Assembly (NCBI GenBank): GCA_015060445.1
Contig: SUYL01000015.1
Coordinates: forward strand, 1-64,000
Reading direction: 5' to 3'
DNA length: 64,000 nt
Source: Bacteroidales bacterium
GTDB taxonomy: Bacteria; Bacteroidota; Bacteroidia; Bacteroidales; UBA932
Shown in pieces: positions 8,897 through 16,939 of the stretch; within the stretch, counting starts at the first letter, position 1, and every line of letters starts with the position of its first letter. The translations under genes and the position numbers were made by a program. The notes under the pieces are model-generated. The model saw only the letters and a program-made list of their open reading frames with translations. It made no database searches and was not told the origin of the DNA.

Positions 8897-11557
8897 ATGA
8901 GAAGGAAAGCACTTGCATTAATTATGTTTTTCACTGTTGCCGTTTCCCACAATGCGGCGGCACAGGAGAAGATACACAGGAATATTGGACTGGATTCCCT
9001 TATGGCGGTAATGCAGCGGCATACACCGCAGAAGGTTTATTACCAGAGTGATGAATCTGCAAAGAATCTCACCTTTACTGTAAATGAGGGGAGTGTTTCC
9101 ATGCTGGAAGAGATAGGGAAGGATCTTAAGGAGAAGGGGTATGTGGTTATGCAGTTGAGAGGATATCTGTTTGTGCTTAAAGGTATAGGATTGGCAGAGA
9201 AACTCCCTTCCGATTATTTCTCAATAGCAAGGAAACAGGAGGAGAAACCTGTTGCAAAAGATTATATAGATGCAATAGCAGGAAGTATGAACGTTGCCAC
9301 TTCGGGGAACAAGACATATCAGATAGGTGACAAGGATAATATTAAGTCATCAGGCAAGGCTTATCTGAGCGGATATGTAAGGGATGCCGTTACCGGAGAG
9401 CCTGTTGTTGGGGTTGCCCTTATAGACAATACCACCAGGTCGTTTGCACAGTCTGATGCCCACGGCTTTTACAAGATTCTTCTTCCGGTAGGAAAGACAT
9501 CGCTTGATGTGAGCGGCTATTCGCTTGAGGATACCAAGGTGCATCTTCAGGTGTATGGAGAGGGTATGCTTGATATTGTGGTTAAGGAGAAGGTGTTTGC
9601 CTTGTCGGGAGTAGTGGTCTCTGCAGACAATGCAAATAAGGTGAGAACCAGCCAGATGGGTATAGAGAAGGTGAGGATGGACAAGATAAAGAATGTCCCT
9701 ATGGTGTTTGGCGAGTCTGATGTGGTGAAGATTATCCTTACCCTTCCCGGTGTGAAATCTGTAGGAGAGGCTTCAAGCGGTTTCAATGTAAGGGGAGGTG
9801 CAACAGACCAGAACCTGGTGCTTTTCAACGGGGGAACAGTATATAACCCGTCCCACCTGTTTGGAATGTTCTCAGGTTTTAATCCCGACATTGTGAGTGA
9901 TATAGAACTTTACAAGAGTTCAATACCGGTAGAGTATGGCGGAAGGATTTCGTCTGTGCTGGATGTGAACAGCAGGGAGGGAAACAACAAGAAACTTACA
10001 GGATCCCTTGGAGTGGGCCTCCTTACTGCAAAGGGGCATCTTGAGGGTCCGGTAGGGGATAAGACCACATTCATAATGGGTGGAAGGGCAACATATTCAG
10101 ACTGGCTCCTTTCACTTCTTCCCGACGACAGTGAGTACAATAACGGTTCCGCATCTTTCTATGATGTTACTGCCGGTATAACCCACAGGTTCAATGAAAA
10201 CAATTCAGTGCATATAAACGGATACTATTCAATTGACGATTTCAGTTTCAGTGCGGACACTACATACAAGTACCAGAATGCCAATGCTTCAATAAAATGG
10301 AAGAGCAACTTTGGGGAGAAGACCTCCATGGAGTTGTCTGGTGGGTTTGACCATTATGATTATTCAACTTGCGACAAGTACAACCCGTTGAATGCTTATG
10401 AGATGACATTCAAGATAGAGCAGGCGTTCGGGAAATTGAAATTCAAGTCGCTGCTGAGCGAGAAGCATACCGTCACTTACGGAGCAGATGCCGTTTCATA
10501 CAGGTTGGCTCCAGGCAACTATATGCCGTATGGAGATGAGTCACTGGTTGTTCCTGATATGGTTCCCCACGAGGATGCAATTGAGGGGGCAGCGTATGTG
10601 AGTGACAGTTGGAGCATCTCTGACAAGGTTTCGTTGGATTTTGGCGTGAGGTACTCCATGTTCAATTCAGACAAGGCATATGCCGGACCGGAGTTCAGAT
10701 TGTCGGGAAGAGTGATGCTTTCAGACAAAGTGTCATTCAAGGCAGGAGTGAACAGTATGAGGCAGTACATACATATGTTGTCAAACTCTGTGGCGGTGTC
10801 CCCTACAGATATATGGAAATTGAGTGACAAGAACATAAAACCGCAGGAGGGATGGCAGGTTGCAGGCGGTTTCTATGCTACAATGTTCGGCAACAAGGTT
10901 GAGGCCTCGCTGGAAGGATATTATAAGGAGATGGACAACTATCTCGACTACAAGAGCGGTGCTGTCATAATCATGAACAAGAATATTGCAGATGATGTGA
11001 TAATAACCCAGGGAAGGGCTTATGGCGCTGAACTCATGCTCAAGAAATCTGTTGGAAAACTCAACGGATGGCTTTCATACACATATTCCAAGACCCAGTT
11101 GAGGGAGAGGGACGAGAGGGGAATCAATGCCATAAACGGAGGAAAATGGTATGATGCCTCATACGACAAGCCGCATGATGCCAAACTGGTGGCCAATTAC
11201 AAGTTTACCCATAGGGTTAGCATCTCTGCAAATGCAGACTACTCTACAGGGCGCCCTATAACAGTGCCTGTTGCCAAATATGAATATGGCGGAGGCTACA
11301 GGTTGTACTATTCAGACAGGAACTCATACAGGATACCGGACTACATGCGTTTTGATGTGGCCCTGAACATTGAGCCTACCCACAAGAACGATGCATTTAC
11401 ACATTTCTCCTTCTCTATAGGAGTGTATAATGTTACCGGAAGGAAGAATGTATATTCTGTATATTTTGATACAGATGCCCAGGGGCAGATACAGGGGCAC
11501 CAGTTGTGCATCTTTGGGGCACCTATTCCGTACGTTAACTTTAATTTCAAATTTTAA
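8897..11557 (+). CDS. TonB-dependent outer-membrane receptor with STN and carboxypeptidase-regulatory-like domains
   Basis: 886 residues. Order: signal peptide (about 1-22), an STN-type secretin/TonB short N-terminal domain (about 28-100), an Asp/Ser-rich linker, a carboxypeptidase-D regulatory-like fold (about 150-230, SGYVRDAVTGEPVVGVALI), a plug (about 255-350, LPGVKSVGEASSGFNVRGGATDQNLVLFNG as a landmark region), and a beta-barrel ending ...NFNFKF. An STN domain often means signalling to an anti-sigma factor, but no FecR-type gene is adjacent. There is no SusD neighbour; a DUF4249 lipoprotein follows instead. The substrate cannot be read from sequence. Confidence 0.9.
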   Translation: MRRKALALIMFFTVAVSHNAAAQEKIHRNIGLDSLMAVMQRHTPQKVYYQSDESAKNLTFTVNEGSVSMLEEIGKDLKEKGYVVMQLRGYLFVLKGIGLAEKLPSDYFSIARKQEEKPVAKDYIDAIAGSMNVATSGNKTYQIGDKDNIKSSGKAYLSGYVRDAVTGEPVVGVALIDNTTRSFAQSDAHGFYKILLPVGKTSLDVSGYSLEDTKVHLQVYGEGMLDIVVKEKVFALSGVVVSADNANKVRTSQMGIEKVRMDKIKNVPMVFGESDVVKIILTLPGVKSVGEASSGFNVRGGATDQNLVLFNGGTVYNPSHLFGMFSGFNPDIVSDIELYKSSIPVEYGGRISSVLDVNSREGNNKKLTGSLGVGLLTAKGHLEGPVGDKTTFIMGGRATYSDWLLSLLPDDSEYNNGSASFYDVTAGITHRFNENNSVHINGYYSIDDFSFSADTTYKYQNANASIKWKSNFGEKTSMELSGGFDHYDYSTCDKYNPLNAYEMTFKIEQAFGKLKFKSLLSEKHTVTYGADAVSYRLAPGNYMPYGDESLVVPDMVPHEDAIEGAAYVSDSWSISDKVSLDFGVRYSMFNSDKAYAGPEFRLSGRVMLSDKVSFKAGVNSMRQYIHMLSNSVAVSPTDIWKLSDKNIKPQEGWQVAGGFYATMFGNKVEASLEGYYKEMDNYLDYKSGAVIIMNKNIADDVIITQGRAYGAELMLKKSVGKLNGWLSYTYSKTQLRERDERGINAINGGKWYDASYDKPHDAKLVANYKFTHRVSISANADYSTGRPITVPVAKYEYGGGYRLYYSDRNSYRIPDYMRFDVALNIEPTHKNDAFTHFSFSIGVYNVTGRKNVYSVYFDTDAQGQIQGHQLCIFGAPIPYVNFNFKF

Positions 11558-11574
11558 TTGGGGGAGGAACAGAA

Positions 11575-12780
11575 ATGGATAAAAGATGGTTTAAAGTTTT
11601 TGCAGGTATTCTTGTTGCATTGGCAATGGGAAGTTGCGTATATGATTTTACCCCGGATGCCGACGACCTTCAGGGATTGGACAAGCCTCTTGTTGTTATA
11701 GAGGGGGACATTATAGTTGGTGGCATAACAAATGTAAAATTGGGATACAGCAGGTCTGTATTGAGCGGGATAGAGAATGAGGAGATAGATTATACAGGAA
11801 CAAGTGTGTGGGTAGAGAGTGAAAAAGGGGAGGTGTGGAACGGCCGCGTGGTAGGAGGTGTTACATCATCATCATACAGCCCCTCAAACGAGATGGAGAT
11901 TGATACAAGGGATCTTCCTATAGACGGCAGATACAGGCTGTGTGTCTCTGTACCGGGGAGGGGAGAGTACCGTTCGGCATTCAAGCAGCCTTGTGTATCA
12001 CCTCAGATAGATACCATATCATTCAGTTTTACCAAGGATGGAAAAGGGATACAGTTTGAGGTCTCAACACATAATGATTCTCCAGAGCCGCTCTATTGCA
12101 AATGGTCTTTTGTGGAGGACTGGGAGAGCAATGCCGCATTGACCCCGTCCCTGAGGTCTTTGAATAAAGAGGGTTCCATTGTGTTTCAGGAACTTACGCC
12201 TGAAGAGAAACACTCCATGACAAGATGTTTCAGCAAGGGCTCTTCCAAGGATATATATATTGCCGGTACAGAGAAACTCTCCCAGAACATAATCCATAAT
12301 GAGAGGCTGAATACTGTAGCCGGCACAGACAGGCGCATCTCATCCCTTTATGCAATTACAATTACCCAGACAGCACTGGACAAGGAGGCATTCAAGTACT
12401 GGGAGGGGGTAAAGGCAAGCATCAGCGGAACAGGCGGACTTTTTGCCCCTATGCCAAATGAGGTGAGGGGAAATATTGTATGTGATACTTATCCCGACGA
12501 GAACGTATTGGGATACATAAATGTTTCCACCGCAACAACCAAAAGGAGAATGGTGGAGGCAAATGAGGTGCAGTTGTACAGACGTTCATGCACTGAAACT
12601 GCCTATCCCGATTCTGTATGGATGGAACTGCATAATGCAGGAAATATTCCGGTAAGATACGGAGAGGACGAAAAAGGCAATATCAACAAGAATGAGGTTT
12701 ATTGGACAAGTGCTGAGTGTGCAGATTGCAGGACATTCTCAAACAGCACCAGACCTGATTTCTGGCCCAAAGGGAGATAG
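11575..12780 (+). CDS. DUF4249-family outer-membrane lipoprotein
   Basis: 401 residues with a lipoprotein signal peptide and lipobox AMGSC near residue 21. The mature start (DKPLVVIEGDIIVGGITNVKLGYSRSV) is typical of DUF4249 proteins, which are regularly encoded next to TonB receptors of this type and are presumed surface partners of the receptor. It starts 17 bp after the receptor stop. The C-terminal CADCRTFSNSTRPDFW contains the conserved paired cysteines. Confidence 0.8.
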   Translation: MDKRWFKVFAGILVALAMGSCVYDFTPDADDLQGLDKPLVVIEGDIIVGGITNVKLGYSRSVLSGIENEEIDYTGTSVWVESEKGEVWNGRVVGGVTSSSYSPSNEMEIDTRDLPIDGRYRLCVSVPGRGEYRSAFKQPCVSPQIDTISFSFTKDGKGIQFEVSTHNDSPEPLYCKWSFVEDWESNAALTPSLRSLNKEGSIVFQELTPEEKHSMTRCFSKGSSKDIYIAGTEKLSQNIIHNERLNTVAGTDRRISSLYAITITQTALDKEAFKYWEGVKASISGTGGLFAPMPNEVRGNIVCDTYPDENVLGYINVSTATTKRRMVEANEVQLYRRSCTETAYPDSVWMELHNAGNIPVRYGEDEKGNINKNEVYWTSAECADCRTFSNSTRPDFWPKGR

Positions 12781-12804
12781 TTTTTATTAAAGAGTTCAGA
12801 AGAT

Positions 12805-14460
12805 ATGAAAAGATATATACAGATTTTGGCTGCAGTTTGCAGCATAGCATTTTCCTTTGCGGCAAATGCCCAGGAGAGGGTTTATGTATCAACAGACAAG
12901 GATTGTTATCTTGCGGGTGAGGATATCTGGATATCTGCATTCTGCATGGATGAAAACAAGGGAGTGCTTGGCGGGATAAGCAAGGTGGCATATATAGAAT
13001 TCCATACAAATGAGGGGGTGGCAACTACCGTTAAGATTGGATTGAAGGGGGGAAGAGGATGCGGCAAACTGCAGATCCCTTTCAGTTTTCCTACCGGCAA
13101 CTACTCTATTGTAGCCTATACCAAACTCCATGGAGGCAATTCAACAGGGGCATTTAACGGCAAGATAATTACAATATTCAATACCCTCTCCAGCAGCAGG
13201 GTTGAAGGTGGCGTTGAGGTTGTGAAGTCCGGGGATCCGGTTAGGGGAAGCGGTGTACCTCATTCGGGAAGCAATGCAATAAGCCTTGATGTGCAGCAGG
13301 AGAATGGGGATGGGGATGCATTTCCGGTAGTGATGAGGAATCTCTCCGGCAATGCACTTTCTGTTGGGGTATCTGTATATCATCTGGATGAAGTAAATGC
13401 CCTGGTAGGGGAGTGGGGATACAACGGTACATCCCTGCTGGAGCGTAGAGGAGATTTTGAGAGGACTGGGAAAGTAGATTACGCAGGTGAGGTGATAAGG
13501 GCGAGGGTTACCCCAAAAGGGGGTGATGCAGCATCCATGCGTGACAAGATGATATATATGTCTGCAATGGGAAATACAGATGACATATTTGTGAATTCTG
13601 CAGATGAGAAGGGAGAAGTGGTGTATTACACCAACAACATTTATGATGCAAGGGACCTTGTCTTTGAGGTGGTTGGAGATACTTCCAAGGCATATGATGT
13701 GGAGATTCTCAAGGATACATATATCCACAAGGCTGCAGAAATACCTGTGCTCAGGATATCTCCAAAAATGCAGTACGCCCTACTGCAGAGGGGGCTTGAC
13801 ATGCAGATTGTAAAGAGGTTTGAGGCAGACACAATCTTCAATCTCATGGACCGCAGGGCAAATTCCTTTATTGGAACCGTGCAGCCTCAGGTTTATAATC
13901 TGGACGACTATACCCGTTTCCCTGTTATGGAAGAGGTGATAAGGGAGTATGTGAAAGACCTCAGAGTAAGGAGAGAGGGTGGAGAGACTGTTCTCAGAAT
14001 CATGTGGGAGTCGAGGGAGAAGGCTCTGGTTCTGCTTGACGGTGTCCCTGTGCTCGACCATTCGCAGGTAGTGAAACTTGACCCTATGTTGGTAAAACAG
14101 ATAGTTGTATATCCGAGGAGATATATTCTCAACAACCTCATCTACGATGGAATTGTAAAATTCAACACTTATAAGGATGATATGGCAGGGCTCAAGATGG
14201 GCAAGAATGTAACCGTGGAGAGCCATAAGGGGGTTCAGTACCCATTGGCATTTCTGGGCAGTGGTATAAGGGGAAGCAGTAATTATCCTAACTTTAACGG
14301 CACAATATATTGGAATCCCCTTGTTGAGGTGGACGCAGACGGAACATTTGAATTTGAATGTGTAAAGCCGCAGTGTAAAGGAAAATTCAAGATTGTAGTG
14401 GAAGGTGTTGATGCTCGGGGTAAGGAAATTTACACATCTACTACATTTACAATAGACTGA
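12805..14460 (+). CDS. Exported protein with MG2-like (alpha-2-macroglobulin-type) N-terminal domain
   Basis: 551 residues; signal peptide ends near AANAQ. The start of the mature part (ERVYVSTDKDCYLAGEDIWI) resembles the MG2 fold seen in macroglobulins and in large Bacteroidota surface proteins, about residues 25-120. The rest has no thioester motif and no identified domain. Such proteins often lie beside STN/DUF4249 TonB receptors. The gene starts 24 bp after the DUF4249 stop and precedes the kinase by 6 bp. The role is unknown; a periplasmic or surface scaffold for the receptor is my inference. Confidence 0.65.
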   Translation: MKRYIQILAAVCSIAFSFAANAQERVYVSTDKDCYLAGEDIWISAFCMDENKGVLGGISKVAYIEFHTNEGVATTVKIGLKGGRGCGKLQIPFSFPTGNYSIVAYTKLHGGNSTGAFNGKIITIFNTLSSSRVEGGVEVVKSGDPVRGSGVPHSGSNAISLDVQQENGDGDAFPVVMRNLSGNALSVGVSVYHLDEVNALVGEWGYNGTSLLERRGDFERTGKVDYAGEVIRARVTPKGGDAASMRDKMIYMSAMGNTDDIFVNSADEKGEVVYYTNNIYDARDLVFEVVGDTSKAYDVEILKDTYIHKAAEIPVLRISPKMQYALLQRGLDMQIVKRFEADTIFNLMDRRANSFIGTVQPQVYNLDDYTRFPVMEEVIREYVKDLRVRREGGETVLRIMWESREKALVLLDGVPVLDHSQVVKLDPMLVKQIVVYPRRYILNNLIYDGIVKFNTYKDDMAGLKMGKNVTVESHKGVQYPLAFLGSGIRGSSNYPNFNGTIYWNPLVEVDADGTFEFECVKPQCKGKFKIVVEGVDARGKEIYTSTTFTID

Positions 14461-14466
14461 TACAGT

Positions 14467-15465
14467 ATGAAGTCCATTTTGGGGGCCGGCAATGCCCTTA
14501 CAGACCTTGTGTTTACCCTTCCCGACAAATCATTGCTGGAGGGGCTGGGGCTCCGTGCCGGTTCAATGACCCATGTGGGCAGGCAGGAGCAGGAGAGGAT
14601 CCTTGGATTGCTTGAAGTATGCGGGAGGGCTGTGATACCCGGAGGATCCGCAGCGAACACAGTTGCAGCCACAGCCCGTCTGGGGCTCAGAAGCGGATTC
14701 ATAGGGATGGTTGGTGATGATGCCATAGGACGCATCTATGCGGAGGAGATGCAAGGCAGCGGTGTAGAGGCTCATCTGTTGAAGGGGAAAAATCCCAGCG
14801 GTACGGCAATTGCCATTATAACCCCATCAGACGGAGAGAGGACATTTGCAACTTATCTTGGTGCCGCCCTTGAACTCTCTCCAGAACATATAGACTGCAA
14901 TCTTTTTCTCGGGTACGACATATTTCATCTTGAGGGGTACCTTATACAATGCCCACAGGTAGTGGAGCAGATGCTCAGGTGTGCCAAATTGAGGGGAATG
15001 ACCATTTCATTTGATTTGGGAAGTTTCAATATAGTGGAGCGCAACCGCTCCCTGTTGCAGTCACTAGTAGGCGAATATGTGGATATAGTTTTTGCAAACG
15101 GAGAGGAGGCGGAGGCATTTACCGGAGAAGGTCCGGAAGGTGCGGCTCAGGCAATCTCATCAATGGGGAAAGGGAAAATTGCAGTGGTGAAGTTGGGGGC
15201 GGATGGCTCCATTGTAAGGAGGGGGAGCCAGGTGTGTAGGGTGGAGGCAAAGAGGGTAAAAGCCATTGATACAACAGGAGCAGGAGATGCATATGCCGCA
15301 GGATTCCTGTATGCTTTTGCCCATGGTGCAGACCTTAACGACTGCGGCGTATGCGGTACAGTTCTGGCCAGTGAGGCAGTGGTGGAACTTGGTCCAAAAA
15401 TTGGCAAAAATGGGTGGGAAGTGGTTAAAAAGGGTGTTGGAGAAATCCTAAAGGCAAAAGATTAG
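14467..15465 (+). CDS. PfkB-family carbohydrate/adenosine kinase
   Basis: 332 residues, cytoplasmic. The N-terminal PfkB signature is in VIPGGSAANTVAATARLGLRSGFIGMVGDD and the catalytic motif DTTGAGDAYAAGFLYAF contains the base Asp. Members phosphorylate sugars or nucleosides, and the resemblance is closest to the adenosine kinase-like group often found in Bacteroidota. The substrate is not determined. It starts 6 bp after the MG2-like gene, probably by read-through of the same operon. Confidence 0.88.
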   Translation: MKSILGAGNALTDLVFTLPDKSLLEGLGLRAGSMTHVGRQEQERILGLLEVCGRAVIPGGSAANTVAATARLGLRSGFIGMVGDDAIGRIYAEEMQGSGVEAHLLKGKNPSGTAIAIITPSDGERTFATYLGAALELSPEHIDCNLFLGYDIFHLEGYLIQCPQVVEQMLRCAKLRGMTISFDLGSFNIVERNRSLLQSLVGEYVDIVFANGEEAEAFTGEGPEGAAQAISSMGKGKIAVVKLGADGSIVRRGSQVCRVEAKRVKAIDTTGAGDAYAAGFLYAFAHGADLNDCGVCGTVLASEAVVELGPKIGKNGWEVVKKGVGEILKAKD

Positions 15466-15473
15466 TACTTTTG
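15466..15473 (+). promoter_or_regulatory. -7 box very close to a start codon (TACTTTTG)
   Basis: TACTTTTG overlaps the region just after the kinase stop and ends only 4 bp before the ATG at 15478. Transcription from it would start at or next to that ATG, giving a nearly leaderless message. No good -33 element is seen. Confidence 0.35.
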
Positions 15474-15477
15474 CGCC

Positions 15478-16272
15478 ATGTTCAAAAAGGCGTTTATTCT
15501 ACTTTCAATAATTCTTGTTTCATGTAATGCATTGGATATCCATCCTTATGATTGTGACATTAAGGGGGAGAGGGATATAAATGCGCGTAACATTGGAAAG
15601 ATTTCAGTGTCTCTGGATACCTGCAGACAATTCTCATTTGCATTCATAAGCGATACCCAAAGGTGGTATGATGAAACAGAAGATGCTGTTAAGGATATAA
15701 ACCGCCGTAAAGTGGATTTTGTGATACATGGCGGAGACCTTACAGATTTTGGGGCAACCAAAGAATTCCTCTGGCAGAGGGATATTCTCTGCGGTCTCAG
15801 GGCCCCTTGGGTGGCCCTTATAGGGAATCATGATTGCCTTGGCTCTGGAGAGCAGGCTTTTGAAGCAATTTTTGGGGCGCAGAACTATTGGTTCAAGGCC
15901 GGCAATGTCCTCTTTGTATGCCTTAACACAAACGCCCTGGATTTTGATTATGATACCCCTGTTCCAGATTTCTCCTTTTTGTCCAACCTGTTGAACAATC
16001 TGCCGGAAGGGGTGGAGAAGACAATCTTTGTAATGCATGCAAGACCATATGCCGACGGGTTCAACAATAATGTTGCGCAAGTTTTTGACCATTATACACG
16101 GGAATTCCCCAATGTGCAGTTCTATATTTTCGGGCATGAGCACAAACTGATGGAGAGAGACCTTTTTGATACGGGACTCATCTATTATGGAGTTTCCAAT
16201 ATTGAGAAGAAGCAGTATTATATTTTTACAATAAAGGATGACGGATATGAGTATGAGGTTGTTGAGTTTTAG
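15478..16272 (+). CDS. Metallophosphoesterase lipoprotein
   Basis: 264 residues. The signal peptide has lipobox LVSC near residue 16, so the enzyme is membrane anchored outside the cytoplasm. Calcineurin-like motifs appear in order: SDTQ (Asp, with Gln where DxH is commoner), GGDLTD, GNHD, VMHAR and GHEHK. It probably hydrolyses a phospho-mono- or diester; the substrate is unknown. The next gene overlaps its 3' end by 20 nt. Confidence 0.85.
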   Translation: MFKKAFILLSIILVSCNALDIHPYDCDIKGERDINARNIGKISVSLDTCRQFSFAFISDTQRWYDETEDAVKDINRRKVDFVIHGGDLTDFGATKEFLWQRDILCGLRAPWVALIGNHDCLGSGEQAFEAIFGAQNYWFKAGNVLFVCLNTNALDFDYDTPVPDFSFLSNLLNNLPEGVEKTIFVMHARPYADGFNNNVAQVFDHYTREFPNVQFYIFGHEHKLMERDLFDTGLIYYGVSNIEKKQYYIFTIKDDGYEYEVVEF

Positions 16273-16939
16273 TGTGCTGTGTACCGTTGCCATCCTTCTG
16301 GCCAACCCGGCCTCGGGGCAGAGTTTCGCTTATGTGAAGTCGCTCCCAAAAGATACAGTACATATAGGGAAACCCAGGGAAAAAGACAGGAGGATACATA
16401 TCCGATACAGAGGTATAAACCGCATAATCCCAACCATGAATGTGGCTCAGATAGCCGGCAATATGGGAGTAGTTTCAATTGGGCTCGGATGGGACCACGG
16501 GTGCAGGGGGCAGTGGGAGACTGCAGCCATGTTCGGATTCATACCAAAGGAGGATGGGGAGAAGAGTTACGTTACCTTTACCCTTAAGGAGTCATTCATA
16601 CCGTGGAGCGTCTCATTGAATGACCATATGGCATTTGAGCCGTTGACCTGCGGAATCTATTTCAACTCAATCCTCAGCAGGGATTTCTGGGTTAGGGAAC
16701 CTGAGAAATATCCAAAGGGATATTATGGATTTTCCACCAAAATAAGGCTGAATATCTTTGTTGGCGAGGGGATTACCTTCTATCCTAAAAGAGAGGGTGA
16801 CCATATTTTCAAATCTGCAACCCTATTTTACGAGTTTGGCACTACCGACATATATTTCATAAGCCGGGCAACCAACAAATATCTCAAGTTCTGGGACATT
16901 TTCGGCCTTTCGTTCGGTGTTAAGGTAAAACTGATTTAA
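16253..16939 (+). CDS. Exported protein of unknown function, possible outer-membrane barrel
   Basis: 228 residues from the ATG at 16253, which starts a signal peptide (MRLLSFSVLCTVAILLANPASGQ). ATGs at 16238 and 16247 are in frame but would place charged residues in front of it. The mature part alternates hydrophobic residues and aromatic turns. No family recognised. It overlaps the phosphoesterase gene, so translational coupling is likely. Its stop overlaps the uvrA stop from the other strand by 4 nt (TTTAAA), leaving no room for a terminator. Confidence 0.65.
   Translation: MRLLSFSVLCTVAILLANPASGQSFAYVKSLPKDTVHIGKPREKDRRIHIRYRGINRIIPTMNVAQIAGNMGVVSIGLGWDHGCRGQWETAAMFGFIPKEDGEKSYVTFTLKESFIPWSVSLNDHMAFEPLTCGIYFNSILSRDFWVREPEKYPKGYYGFSTKIRLNIFVGEGITFYPKREGDHIFKSATLFYEFGTTDIYFISRATNKYLKFWDIFGLSFGVKVKLI

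Noticed and set aside
8897..12780. SusC/SusD-type polysaccharide utilisation locus
   Set aside because: The receptor has an STN domain and is followed by DUF4249, not SusD; no glycoside hydrolase cluster is attached.
15634..16305. 223-codon minus-strand frame opposite the phosphoesterase gene
   Set aside because: The sense frame has complete metallophosphoesterase motifs; the antisense product has none.
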